A stretch of DNA of 64,000 nucleotides from Lunularia cruciata (taxonomy: Eukaryota; Streptophyta; Marchantiopsida; Lunulariales; Lunulariaceae). Shown piece by piece: positions 42,650-53,329 of the stretch (positions are counted from its first letter, which is position 1; each line of letters starts with the position of its first letter). The stretch is from NCBI GenBank assembly GCA_948567375.1, contig OX419761.1, forward strand, positions 37,636,501 through 37,700,500, given 5' to 3'. The notes below the pieces were generated by a model that worked only from the letters and a program-made list of their open reading frames with translations, ran no database searches and was not told where the DNA came from. Both the position numbers and the translations under genes were made by a program.

Positions 42650-43174
42650 CTATTTTCCAAAGATGCAATGCTCACAAAAATCCAACTTCACAGTCTTCAA
42701 GCCAGATAGCAAGCCATTTCTTTTCAAGACAGCCAAACCCTTCTCACTCAAATGACCTAGCTGTGGATGCCATACAATTGTCATCCCATCTTGAGACCTG
42801 GTTACATTGGCTTCTCCAAACATTGTAGTGCACTCCAATACAAGTAGATTCTTTTGAAAGTTACCTTGCAGGATAACCTTTCCACCAGAAGTGACTTGAA
42901 GTACCCCATCACCAACACTCCATTGAGCTTGTGCATGCAATACTCCAAGGGAAATCAGGTTCTTCTTCATGTCAGGTATGAACCAAACATCATTAAACTT
43001 CCGCATAGCTCCATCAAACATTTGAATCCTTATGGATCCAATACCCTCAATCCGACAAGGTTGATCATTCCCCATCAGAACTGAACCATTTGATGTTGAA
43101 AGTGAATAGAAGAACTCCTTGATATAGTATATATGGTACAAGCAAGCACAATCTAGAATCCACTCATCATCCAT
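42650..43174 (-). pseudogene. copia-2 protease and integrase zinc finger
   Basis: A 174-codon frame. It opens DDEWILDCACLYHI, where the protease active site normally reads L-D-S-G; the Asp stays but S-G is C-A, so activity is unlikely. It continues with MGNDQPCRIEGIGSIRIQMF and VWFIPDMKKNLISLG, both typical of copia protease, then the pre-integrase HHCC finger: WHPQLGHLSEKGL and FCEHCIFGK. A frame change follows at about 42650. Confidence 0.85.
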
Positions 43175-43210
43175 ACTAGGAGATGAGGCACAAAGGGCAT
43201 ACCCACAATG

Positions 43211-44202
43211 TCACAAATCATACTGATTATCGAACAGATTAGTATCCTCCTCAACATAAGCTATGTTTGCTGAAGAGCCTTCATCTACCTTTCCTTTACC
43301 CTTAGCTTTGCACTCCTTCTTCATATGGCCTACTTTGCCACATCCCCAACAAGTCACATGTTTCCTTTCCTTGGACTTGCCTCTTGGCTTAGACATGGAC
43401 CTGGCCTTGCTTTTCCCCTTATCACCATCACTAGTCCTCCATGGATGTCTCCCACGTTGGATAACCAGGGCATTGCCCTGAGTAGAAGATGACATTGAGG
43501 TTGCAACAAGTTTTTGTTGCAATTCATCTATAAGTAGAGCTACAGTCACCTCTTCAAAGGTAATGGTCTTTTTCTCACGGTGCAACAACACTTGTGAAAG
43601 TGACTGATAGGACGGTAGCAAGGAGCCCAACAAGTGCAGCACCTTCTGCTCCTCATTCAAGTCCTCTTCCAAGTTTGTCAAGTCTACTACTAGGTCACAA
43701 AATGCATCCACATGGTCTTTGATGTTGGTCCCTGGTTTCATCTTGAACGTGATTAGTTTGAGATTGGTGTATTTGACAATTCATCTATTTGACAATTCAT
43801 TCTGATGATACTTGCTCTGTAGTGCATCAAACAAGGAGGTACAGTCAAAATGCTTTCCCACTTGCTTGATCACATGGGGCTGAAGGTGTAGAAAACCAGT
43901 ATTCACAGCTTGTTCTTGCACATCATCCCAATCACTTTGTCTCACATCCTCAGGTTTCTCCCTCAAGAGCTTACCCAAACCAATTGCCCTCAAAACTCCT
44001 TTCACCTGCCATTCCACAATAAGTAATCCATGCGGCCATCAAACTTTGCCACATCAAACTTGGGTCCACCAAGCTTCAGAGTACCCATCTTGACTTTCTT
44101 CTGCTCCTCAAGTACTATAGAGGCTATCGCTGCACTTAGAGACTCTTCTTGAGTCCCTGAACCTTCCACCTTAATACTCCAATACTCAGGGGAGTGGGTC
44201 AT
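43211..44202 (-). pseudogene. copia-2 gag, frameshifted
   Basis: Three consecutive frames make up one copia gag: 44202-44002 (IVLEEQKKVKMGTLKLGGPKF and FDGRMDYLLWNGR), 44017-43781 (WQVKGVLRAIGL...FDALQSKYHQNEL) and 43741-43211 (HVDAFCDLVVDLTNLEEDLN ... CWGCGKVGHMKKECKAKGKG). The last has an intact CX2CX4HX4C zinc knuckle, then a basic tail. Frame changes near 44010 and 43770 are the only breaks. The product would be the capsid protein with RNA-binding knuckle. Confidence 0.88.
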
Positions 44203-44519
44203 AAGATGGAAATATTTATATTATATTATATTTTTATTTTATTTTACAGCTTCTTCAAACACTCAAAGTCAACAATAGTTACATCAACTGATAAAATGCT
44301 GTCCGCCCCTATGACACAACCTTCATCCAAAAACCTTCTACAAGTGTGATTCACAGTCTCCTGGTGTACTCACTACCCCTAGTCTTGAAGCTAAAAACCT
44401 CAGGGAAGTTATGGAGTGTGATACCAGACTCTCCTGACCCTCCTAGGAAATAATGTACAATATCTGCATTAACAGAGGAAGCACATGAAGAATGGCCACT
44501 TTCACCACGTCAAGGCATA
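44203..44519 (-). other. copia-2 leader between midasin fragment and gag
   Basis: Mostly unassigned. A short minus frame ending in VDVTIVDFECLKKL and a stop at about 44246 looks protein-like but is not recognised. An A+T-rich stretch (44215-44245) precedes gag. Confidence 0.35.
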
Positions 44520-45022
44520 GGATTAATTCAAAAGGTGGCAGGATACTGTGTGGTTCAATCAATCTTGAGGACAAGAGAGAACGAGAGTGATCAAGAGCTC
44601 CACTTTGGTAATGTCAGCAGCAACAATTTAATGCCTCAAGGACATCGGACGGTGCAAGATTCAACTCATCAAGAACTATCTAGTATCTGTTCTTTACAGC
44701 CTCCACTAGGATACCTTCCTAGAAGACAAGCGTTCCTGAATCATCTATAATGTAGGAACCTAAGTACTCCTGCAGGTCAGTATGCTTATGATTGTTGATG
44801 CGGACAAACTGATATCCTGTTGTTAGGGCTAGGTACTCAATCATGCTTGTTTCCCCACTTGAAGTTGGTCTCTGAAGCAATATAGGTTTTTTTTTCTCTC
44901 CGTATGAATATAGCTTGTGCAAGATTCTTCAAGTGTTCCCATATACTGACAGTCAAAACATAGGGCTGACATGATACAAGGGAGGACCCAGATGGTTCAT
45001 CATCACCTTTTTCAACCCAGAA
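44520..45022 (-). pseudogene. MDN1: Midasin (MDN1/REA1) fragment inside copia-2
   Basis: Midasin is the giant dynein-like AAA ATPase that removes assembly factors from pre-60S ribosomes. On minus, from 45022, the translation runs FWVEKG, then YVLT...EHLKNLAQAIF, then KPILLQRPTSSGETSMIEYL (Walker A with the essential Lys changed to Glu), then FVRINNHKHTDLQEYLGSY, the hallmark of midasin, then IVLDELNLAPSDVLEALN (Walker B region). About 135 codons align without a visible intron. Disablements: a frameshift in an A9 run at about 44895, TAG in place of Gln after TLVF and in place of Trp before IVLDE, and indels after 44626. Weak similarity may continue to about 44520 (TQ..PATF). It lies between primer site and gag, so it was acquired by the retrotransposon. 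Confidence 0.85.
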
Positions 45023-45534
45023 TTGTTACAACTAGGTAGCAATCTATGTTCTCAATCTCAATTGCTATCACTATCAGATCTATTTGATAATTTTAAAGTT
45101 ATCTCTTGATTTCACTGCAGTGATATGGAATCTAAGAATTAGTCCTCAAAGGCAACATATAGATCTCCGGATGACTCAAGTGTACTAGCTTTGTGGACTT
45201 CAATAACAGGTCTACAGAGCTAGCCCTTACAAAGCAAACAAGGAATGTATAATAGAGAGAGGTTGCCAGGAGCTGCTTTGGAAGAATTTTCGCCTGGGTC
45301 ACCTTCAAGCTGTTTGTTGATAGCATAGAGTGGGAGTTGATCATTTCTTGATCACTGACCTCATGCTATGCCCTGACTATATCTTCACAATCCCAGAGTG
45401 CAGAGGAAAGGACTAATGACCAAGGTCCCCAAATTGAGGTTCAGCCTTTAGTTTAGAATTGCTTCATGCATCAACTTCATTGAGCAATGACTTGTCTCAA
45501 TTTTCTTGCGGCCTCCATCATCAACCTCAACATT
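45023..45534 (-). other. copia-2 leader upstream of the midasin fragment, origin uncertain
   Basis: Between primer site and midasin fragment. One minus frame (45132-45344) and another (DQLPLYAINKQLEGDPGENS, starting about 45340) look protein-like and could be further captured exon sequence, possibly more of the same gene. Not confirmed. Confidence 0.35.
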
Positions 45535-45546
45535 GCTTTGATACCA
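45535..45546 (-). other. copia-2 primer-binding site (tRNA-iMet)
   Basis: On minus TGGTATCAAAGC, one base different from the standard plant initiator-Met site, two bases inside the LTR. Confidence 0.88.
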
Positions 45547-45548
45547 TT

Positions 45549-45808
45549 TGATCGATAAAATTGATTAGTGCCACATAAACCATGCTTATTCCAAGCAAAT
45601 TTACACTTTAGATAAGAATAAGTGGTTCACCTCTGTGTGAGGCTATGTCCACGATAAGCATCAAGAAGGCCTTTACTGACTCAGGGTCCTGTCCTTTTAC
45701 TAGTCCAGTCCTATGACAGTTTTACTGTCCATACTCTCCACGACCTGTAAGAGAGCAACCCTCACCAAAATACTCAAATTCCTTAGGCATATAAGTCAAA
45801 ACCTAACA
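45549..45808 (-). repeat. copia-2 5' LTR
   Basis: 260 bp, same ends as the 3' LTR. Its inner border is fixed by the primer site two bases away. Confidence 0.92.
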
Positions 45809-46153
45809 AGACTTACCCTTCTCATCTCTTGTAAGTTTCTTTTTCTTTGGCAAATCCCCTTTTGATCTCATTGTCATAGGTCTCCCACCTTCAAGCAACT
45901 TACTCTAAGATTGGTCCATCTTTTGCTTATCCAAAGAACTTACATATGTTGAAACTCTCCCTATGTCTAACACGGGGATTGGTATCTCTACATTGTGCTT
46001 TAGTAGTTGCATGATCAGGATGTCTTTGTCTTCATGCATAAAAGGTTCACTTATTCTTAAAGATGTGATATCTTTGTGGTGGTCCACCTCTGCTCTTGTT
46101 GTTTGGTATGGATTGTACTTGTCCTTGTTGGTTTTCATCTCCCCTTTCCTCAT
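45809..46153 (-). pseudogene. Old coding remnant, part upstream of the copia-2 insertion
   Basis: The frame 46153-45905 (82 codons; NKDKYNPYQTTRAEVDHHKD, IPIPVLDIGRVSTYVSSLDK) stops at TAG and continues in frame as SKLLEGGRPM and KKKKLTRDEKG up to the copia-2 border. Removing copia-2 and one 5-bp target copy joins it in frame with 39522. Unrecognised; lysine-rich, possibly gag-like. Confidence 0.45.
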
Positions 46154-46474
46154 CTAAGGAGAGTTCAATCTAGGAGAATGATGGTGCTTGCCTCAATTAT
46201 GGTTACCCTTGATCTTGTTTGTGCTTGCATTCTGTTCCCTCCTATATAGCTTCCAAGTTAGGAGTAACTTATGCTCATTGGTTACCTTAATCATCATTTT
46301 CCCACTTGTCTTCCTCATTTGCATGGGACCATTGTCATCCAATGATTCTTCAATTACCTATGGGTTGGGCTTGTACCACTTTGCAGTTTGCACATTTGCT
46401 GGTGTGGTTGCTATCTTGTTGTTGTTGTAGCTTGGACTAATAGTGTTTTGAATTCTGACTCACTTACTTGTCTC

Positions 46475-47208
46475 TCAATATTTCAGTAATACTTCTTTGT
46501 ACTTCCATGCTTCTATGGCATACTCAAGTTGTGAATGATAATATCCTGCTGGGTAATGATGTGAAGGGAGCAAATTTTTTTCTTCTTTTTTCAACAATTT
46601 AATCCTAATGTAAAAATGTAGCACAAATAGGGAGAGAAAAGTGTTTCTTCTTCTCATCTTTACATTCTTTGTCAACTCATGTACTCACTCATAAAACATG
46701 TTTTGCCAGTCCACAAGGTGTCCTTTGTATAACAACTAAAAGAATGTAGCTTGGCTGATGTTGGCATGCATGGTCTTTGTTGACTTGAACAACTTCATTA
46801 TCAATGTAACAGCAATGTGCCTCATTGAATAATTATACCCTTTTACCTTTCAGCCATTGTTGGTCTTCTTATTCTTGAATGAGTCCAAAAAATTATTAGT
46901 CATCTCCCCATTTGTTTGGGCCGCTTTTGGTCCAAGTATGTTGCTTCCAAGGTAGAGATTGCATCCCCAAGGACCTTTTTTCCAAGTGCATCCCCAAGGA
47001 CCTCCATCCAAGCAAAAACGTTGCCTCTCAATTCTATAAAGTCTGAATTCTTCTTTTCTTGAATTTCTACACTATCAAGAGATAAGTGAACACCCAATTC
47101 CACAACATGAACTGCAAGTGCTTTGTAATGATGTGCTCTACATAATATTATTTTGCCTATTTCTCCACTCCAGGCTACCTCAAGGTCACCTTTGGCACTA
47201 CCTTGCAC
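46475..47208 (-). pseudogene. Unidentified minus-strand coding remnant
   Basis: Two frames in the same direction as the remnant at 45809-46153: 47208-46900 (102 codons) and 46675-46475 (66 codons). The first carries an in-frame 30-bp repeat at about 46956-47012 that encodes VLGDA twice (WMEVLGDALGKKVLGDAIST). No family recognised; probably an earlier part of the same decayed element. Confidence 0.3.
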
Positions 47209-50170
47209 TTCTTGTCATTTGCTTTCCAAGTTTTGTATTGTGGTTTTGAATTTGTGCTTATCCCCAAATTCAATCTTAACTCAGGTTCTCACACACCCAC
47301 TTACACAATCTCTTGTTCTATTCTTGCAAAATGTGGTTCCACCTTGGAGTGATCTCATTTCGGCATGATGGCTATTTTTTCTCAAAACTACTTGACAAGA
47401 CTTGCACAAATTTCAATAATTGAACCTTGCTTCCTTGCAAAGCCTTGAATTTATACCCTGCACTCAACCACTCTAAAATTTGGTGGGAATTCAAGGTGAG
47501 CCATCATTGATCCCACATGTGAGAAGTACCATGATTGAAAATGGATATCAAAATCAGTTCTTTAACACAAGTGGAAATACTGTGCTTTGTGGCTACCAAC
47601 ATTGATTACTAACATCTAGGCCTCAGGCCTCCATGGTAGAGTGTGTTTGTACCTGAAGGTGTACAAAGCTATAAGTATTTGTGGCCAAAGGTATTGGGAA
47701 AATCTCTATGGGGAAAGTTCCAACCCAAAGGTCCCTTTTGTACCTAACACCTTTCCATGGGCACGACTTGGGTGAATGCCTTTGCCACGCCTCACACACT
47801 TTGGATGGTAATTTTTGGGCCCTATGTTTAGTCTTCAGACTCATCATTCATATCATTTTGTCCTTCCATGCATTTGACTTTCCTTCTAGGCCAAAGTAAA
47901 ACCACCTAATCCTATCTCCTAGCTCTAATATTCTCTAAATACTATCAAACTTCTAGTAAGAAATAAGAAATGAAAAATATGCTTATGAAGAGGCAGAGTG
48001 TGCTACTACACTTCTTGTGGCAGAAAATAGCTTCTCTTATTATGCATAGGAGTGCACCAAGCTCTTCCACGTCAATTTCATCTCCTCAAGCAGTGAAGGA
48101 AAATTTAAACCTCATACTTGATCTTGACCAGACAAGGGAGATGGTGGTGTCAGGTGTGATAGACACAAGGTCCCACCAAATTTCTGCACCACAATTAGCT
48201 CTATGGAATAAGACTCTCTTCTAGCTCTTCCGGGAGCTATTAATTCTTCCCTTCTCAAGATAGTTGGAAGTATCTCCATTCTCCTTGGAGTTTCTTTAAG
48301 GATAAAATGGCTGCTTAGCAAAGTTTGTATGACAATGATTACCAACAACTAGCATGGGCATTGCAAGCTTGGATGTGGCAGATACTTGTTCAGGTTCTCA
48401 AGTTCTGGTCAAAATACCTATGGTAATAAACTTCTCAAAGGGTCTTTCTCTATCTTCATAAGAATGCCATATCAGAATGAGGTGACCAAGAGACTTGTCT
48501 ATTTGTTGTAAAGAAGAATTAGAAAATAAAATATAGAAAAACTCTATTTATCTTATATATATATATATATATATATATATGACTTTTTATATATAATAAA
48601 TTAAAATTTTATTATTATATTGAAATAAAATAGACAAGGAAAAGCAAAGCTTTGAATCCATAGATTGGTACAAAATCTTGCATCCCAACTATGGACTTCA
48701 AACCTCCAAACTCAGAACCATGATCCAACCTTTTGGATTCTAAGTTCACGGGTGACAGTAATATTTCTTTTTACTTATTGACCACAAAGCTCTAAAGGTG
48801 GAACCAAAGCACAACCTAGAATTGAGATTTTGCTCCAACGTAGGGGCCGAAAAACTAGAACCTCAGTCCTGACGTAAAAGGTTTCAAGCGTTGGTGTATA
48901 TGTATATGTTGGTGTTGATATTTGGCTCTGTCCTACACGTCCAGGGCAACAGCCCAATCTAAAAGGTTTTAAGCCAATAGGTTCTTTCTTGTCGAGATTT
49001 GGCTCTGACCTACACGCGCAGTGCACAAACCTCTACAACCGCAGCAACTAGTGGAAGTCTTTTGTCCATAACCTAGCAAGGCTTCTATCAATTTGCTCAA
49101 TTTTAGTTTTTCAACAAAAGAGAGAATTTTAGTAAATAAAAATAAGAAATGCACATTGAGAATTGAAATTTGGCTACAAACTTGGAGGTCACCTCCAATC
49201 TTCTTACGGGCTTGCGATGTACCTTGAGAAAGCTCAAGTTCGTAAACAAGGAGTCAAGTCAAAATAAAGCTCCATTGTTGTCAAGTACAATAATCTCATT
49301 CTTTCCATGCGGTATAGTTTTCTTCTCTTTGCTTGCATCACCTGTCTTTGGTGATCTATAGAAGAGAATCAGATTGCAAAATCAGAAGAAATCCAAATCT
49401 AGGCACTTTGAACATCCATCAAGTTTTCTCTTTCATTTTGGGTTAAAAATTTTATTTGAGAATTGGAGAAAAATAAAAACATAGGGTTTCTAGCCACATT
49501 TTTAGATAGAATGGAGAAACCTAAAAAGTTGCTCTACGAATTTGAGGAAATGACTTATTTTGAGCAAATCTTTTTGTTTTTATGAAAGAAAGAACTATTC
49601 TGAAAATCAAATGAATAATGAAGCCTAAATAACCTTCAAGCCTTTATGTAAAATTTATCATGTGGATGCATATGCCTAATTTTATTTTTTGGTCTAAAGG
49701 TGCAAAGCTGAGAAGAAATGCACAAATTACAAATGATGTGAAAATTTGCAGTATTTTCCATTTGCAACTATAAATATGAGGTCCTTCTTTTCTAGCTTTA
49801 TATCTCACCCTTGTAGTAGATTTTCTAAAACATCTTTGATTTTGAATTTGCTTTTCTGGATAGGACATCTCAAAAAAAGGACTTTTTCCGATTTGGAATT
49901 TGAAATATGAGATCTTTCTTTTCTATCTTCATATCTGTTCTTTATTTTTCTTGTAATTGATTTTCTAAAACATCTTTGATTTTGGAGATTTTTTTAGAAA
50001 TAAACCCATAAGTGATGTTCTACTTTGTGGGACTCCAAGCATTACTTATAGGTAGCGCAAGTTGATCCCCTAAGTACAATATGTCTAAATAGGCCAACAA
50101 TAGTGTATGATCTAATTATGCTAACCAGCAAATGAGCAATAACTTGGAGGGTTAGGGAACATGGTATAAA
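47209..50170. other. Unassigned sequence with small repeats
   Basis: No gene recognised. A (TA)n run lies at 48554-48580. A block of about 75-80 bp containing TTTTCTAAAACATCTTTGATTTTG occurs at about 49773-49846 and again at about 49902-49983. An AAAGGT-rich stretch lies at 47650-47750. Confidence 0.5.
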
Positions 50171-50465
50171 GACTTTTGTGATCAGTTTATGATTTGATTG
50201 TTATTGGGGAATATTGGATATATTATTTTTGATAAGAGTGATTTCATTAACACAACGTGGTGTCAAAAGCTTTCATAATCAGGTTATGATTTGATTGTTA
50301 TTGGGGAATATTGGAGATATTCTTTTGATAAGAGTGATTTCATTATCACAACAAGGTATCAAAAGCTTTCATGATCAGGTTATGATTTGATTGTTATTGC
50401 GGACATTGGAGGTATTCTTTTTGATAAGAGTGATTTGATTAAGCAACAAGAGTTGGTGATCAAGT
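50171..50465 (+). repeat. Tandem repeat of about 95 bp, 3 copies, each with a primer-site-like word
   Basis: Units start TGATCAGTTTATG (50180), TAATCAGGTTATG (50275) and TGATCAGGTTATG (50371), and each repeats GATTTGATTGTTATTG and GATAAGAGTGATTT. The first two units end in ACAACGTGGTGTCAAAAGC and ACAACAAGGTATCAAAAGC, which resemble an LTR end plus the tRNA-iMet primer site. They lie upstream of copia-3 coding remnants. Confidence 0.8.
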
Positions 50466-50679
50466 TTTTGATTGAAAGAAATGAATATTTAGGCTTTTTG
50501 GTGTCTTTAAGGTATCAAGGATTTATGCTTCTCCAAGCGTTAAGAATTTAATCTTATTACAAATCCTCCTCTTGCAAGATTACTAGGATTTCCTCATTAT
50601 AAGAATTGAATAATTGTTTTAAGTTAAGGGCTTCCTCTTGCAAGGGTGATTCTTGCATATTGAGTGGAGTGCATCTTGT

Positions 50680-51311
50680 AGTAATACAACACCTTAGTCC
50701 TTTCTTGCTATAGTCTAGTTCTTGTGGTAATGTCTTTAACTTCATCATCCAAAAATCAATGCATTGATCAAGGGTGAATATATAATAGTCCAAGGACTAA
50801 AAAGCATAACATTAGAATTCCAAAGACTCCAATGCCCAAAGGAGCACTCTATCTCTATTATATAGCAAAGAGGATCCCCTTTGAGGAAGCTACACCCTTA
50901 GATTACCTACATAGATTGGTGACATGCTAACCCTAGTTCCATTTGGTTGGTCAAACAAGTTTGACTAAAGAGAATATTTTGGGAATCTCTTTTGGAAGCT
51001 CAAAATAGAATGGAAGAGGTACTGTTGAAAAGATCTTGATGAGACAAACTAAGTTGGGGAGATGGAAATGCATTTTCTACCCAAAGAGGAGGGTGTAAAA
51101 TTCCATTTTTCAAGACCTAATTCTTTTATTTGAGCCTCTTAAATTGACTTTGAAGGTTTTGGTGTAATTTTTTACCTCTATCCTATTAGTGGAATTCATC
51201 TTTTGGTGACTCTTCTATCTTATCTCCTTTGACCATCATGTATAACATCTCTAAAGATATTACCAAGACAATGTTCAACTCTAGATAATTTGTCTAGCTA
51301 ATGGTATTACA
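50680..51311 (+). repeat. LTR-like repeat, copy 1
   Basis: Direct repeat of 52127-52712; shared blocks include TATATAGCAAAGAGGATCCCC, GGTCAAACAAGTTTGA and CTAGATAAT.TGTCTAGCTA. Ends in GTATTACA. TATA-like TATTATATAGC sits inside. The left border is less certain than in copy 2. Confidence 0.65.
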
Positions 51312-51770
51312 ATATGTTTCTATTGTCACCAAGGATATGCATTGGATTCTTGGAGCATGTGATAATTTCTTGTATATATCAAATTTATGCAAGAAGGATT
51401 GCAGGTTCAACTTGGATGTACTTGGAGTTGATTGGATATTGCCATTTGGAGATGCCTTCACATACAACAAACTAAATAGTAAAGCTTACCTTATGCCTTG
51501 CAAGATTGTGGTTGTAGCCAATACAAGTAATTCTGGTCATACACTTATGGAATTGCATTAAGGATTAGCACATGTATCAATGCTTACAATAAGCAAAGCT
51601 AAATGTTTGAGGTAGTTGATGGATTGATCATCAAAAGAGAGAAGTGTAACATACCTACTTGTGAGTTATGCATTGTTGATGAGGCACATTGACAACCTTT
51701 TCCAAATCAACATAAGCATCCAGGTTGCACTCTAGATGTAGAAGTGTTTGATCTTGGATAATTTGATAGA
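51301..51770 (+). pseudogene. copia-3 protease/pre-integrase remnant
   Basis: The frame 51301-51561 (86 codons) covers the protease to pre-integrase region in weak form (FNLDVLGVDWILPFGDAFTY). Then HVSMLTISKAKCL, REKCNIPTCELCIVDEAH and QPFPNQHKHPG follow in shifting frames, matching the copia integrase CX2C finger. The frame is lost by about 51720. Confidence 0.6.
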
Positions 51771-52126
51771 ACTAGCTTTATGGTACCAAATTGTTAGCTT
51801 TATGGATAGATGACCATTTTTTGTATATTAGTTTAGCCTTTTTGTAAACCAAGGATCAACTTTAGGCAGCATGTAAGACCTGGGAGGCAGAAATTCAAAG
51901 AAGAATAAGTAGAAAGGTGATGTTTTTCTCACAAATCAAGAAACATAATTCTTGAACCAAATGCTTCATGCACACTTCAAGGCCAAAGGCATTTGGCATA
52001 TGGTGATTCTAGTTGACATGCACAAGATTGTTGAGATGGATGAGTGCATGATGCACATGGTATTTGAAGGGGCATGCGCACTCCTTGAAGATGTGAAATT
52101 GAGTTGCCAATGTTGGACTTTTGTAG

Positions 52127-52712
52127 TGTAATACTTAGAGGATAGGAGAACCCCCAAGAGAAACACAAGAGAGAAAGCACAATGCTTTACACTCAATACT
52201 TTGATGCCCAAAAGGAGCACCTTGTCTTTATTATATAGCAAAGAGGATCCCCTCAAAGAAAGCTCCACCCTTGGATAAGATACATGGATTGGTGACATGT
52301 TAGTGAGCTCCACCTTTAGATTAGTGGTATAGATAGGTGACATGTTGGTCAAACAAGTTTGATCAAAGGGAATATTTAGAGAGTCTTCTTCTAGAAAGCT
52401 CAAAATTGTATTTATCCATACAATTCTGAGGTACCAATGGAAATCTCTCGATGAGACAAACAATGGAGGGAGAAGGCAAGGCTTTTCATCAAAGGAGAGG
52501 ATGATCCCATTTTTTGGCCTAATTCATCCGCTTAGGCCTCTGAAATTGGCTCTTAAGTTTTTGAGGCATTTTTGACTCCTACACTATTTGTTGAAGTACT
52601 CATTTGGTGATACCTCTATCTGATCTACTTAGTCCATAATATATAATATACTTCTAGTTGTTACTAAGCAAATTTCCACCTCTAGATAATATGTCTAGCT
52701 ACTGGTATTACA
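52127..52712 (+). repeat. LTR-like repeat, copy 2 (possible solo LTR)
   Basis: 586 bp starting TGTAATAC and ending GTATTACA, a perfect 8-bp terminal inverted repeat with TG...CA ends as in LTRs. Flanked by TGTAG and TATAG, a possible 5-bp target duplication with one mismatch. It replaces the integrase core region of copia-3. An internal TATTATATAGC could be the LTR TATA box. Confidence 0.65.
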
Positions 52713-52824
52713 TATAGCCAAGTTTGTGACATTGATTCATAATTGTTTTCCACTAGCAAGATCAGGTAGTATGACATTGGATGGAGCCTTCTATAGTAAA
52801 AAACCCATGCTTTCTTATGCTTTC

Positions 52825-53083
52825 TTATGCTTGCTGATTTGGTTGTCCGGCTTGGTGTCATACTCCAAAGGAGAAGCCACAAAAGCTTGATGCAAAGATA
52901 CAAAAGGGAATTTATGTCGGATATTCCAAAGCTACCAAGGGGTATGAAGCCTTTGAACCTAAAACCAAGCTAGTAATTATTAGTAGATATGTGTTTTTTC
53001 TTGATGTTGATGCAGATATACCACTCATTGAATCTCCATCAAGAGATGGAGAAATGGAGGGTGAATGAGACAATGTTGCAATC
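52825..53083 (+). pseudogene. copia-3 integrase C-terminal remnant
   Basis: One open frame reads HTPKEKPQKLDAKIQKGIYV, then GYSKATKGYEAFEPKTKLVI and ISRYVFFLDVDAD, which is the copia integrase end KLDAKS..C.FVGYS...GY.L. The catalytic core before it is missing. Confidence 0.75.
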
Positions 53084-53329
53084 TTCATTCCAACATTTAA
53101 GGTTGGAGAAAAAAATGCAAAGTCTCAAACCATATATCCATGAAGAACCAAGAACTAAAGAACTAGTTTGCAAATTTTTCAACAAGAGATGCAATTGGAG
53201 AACCTATCTAGCAAGCAAAGGCCCCATAATTATGATGCCATAACATAGGTGGTGTTGATCTCGCTAACATCATAGAAGGCAAAAGACAACCTCATACACC
53301 ATGTGAAGGAGATGACAAGTTTGTGCAAG

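Larger units (their letters stand above)
39523..45808 (-). mobile_element. Ty1/copia element copia-2 with captured host-gene fragment
   Basis: Best preserved element of the window, 6.29 kb, minus strand. Two 260-bp LTRs (45549-45808 as 5', 39523-39782 as 3') begin TG and end CA and differ at roughly two dozen positions by eye, so the insertion is not recent. Next to the 5' LTR is a tRNA-iMet primer site. Order on minus: LTR, primer site, about 1.3 kb leader containing a midasin fragment, gag, protease, integrase, RT, RNase H, LTR, which is copia order. The flanking 5-mers (AGTCT and AATCC on minus) match at 3 of 5 with two transitions, a plausible aged target-site duplication. Confidence 0.93.

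Noticed and set aside
50171-50465. CRISPR-like array
   Set aside because: The three units are long tandem repeats without unique spacers, in plant DNA.
50680-52712. The two LTR-like copies as the LTR pair of copia-3
   Set aside because: No primer site follows copy 1, no purine tract precedes copy 2, and copia-3 RT and RNase H lie outside the pair.
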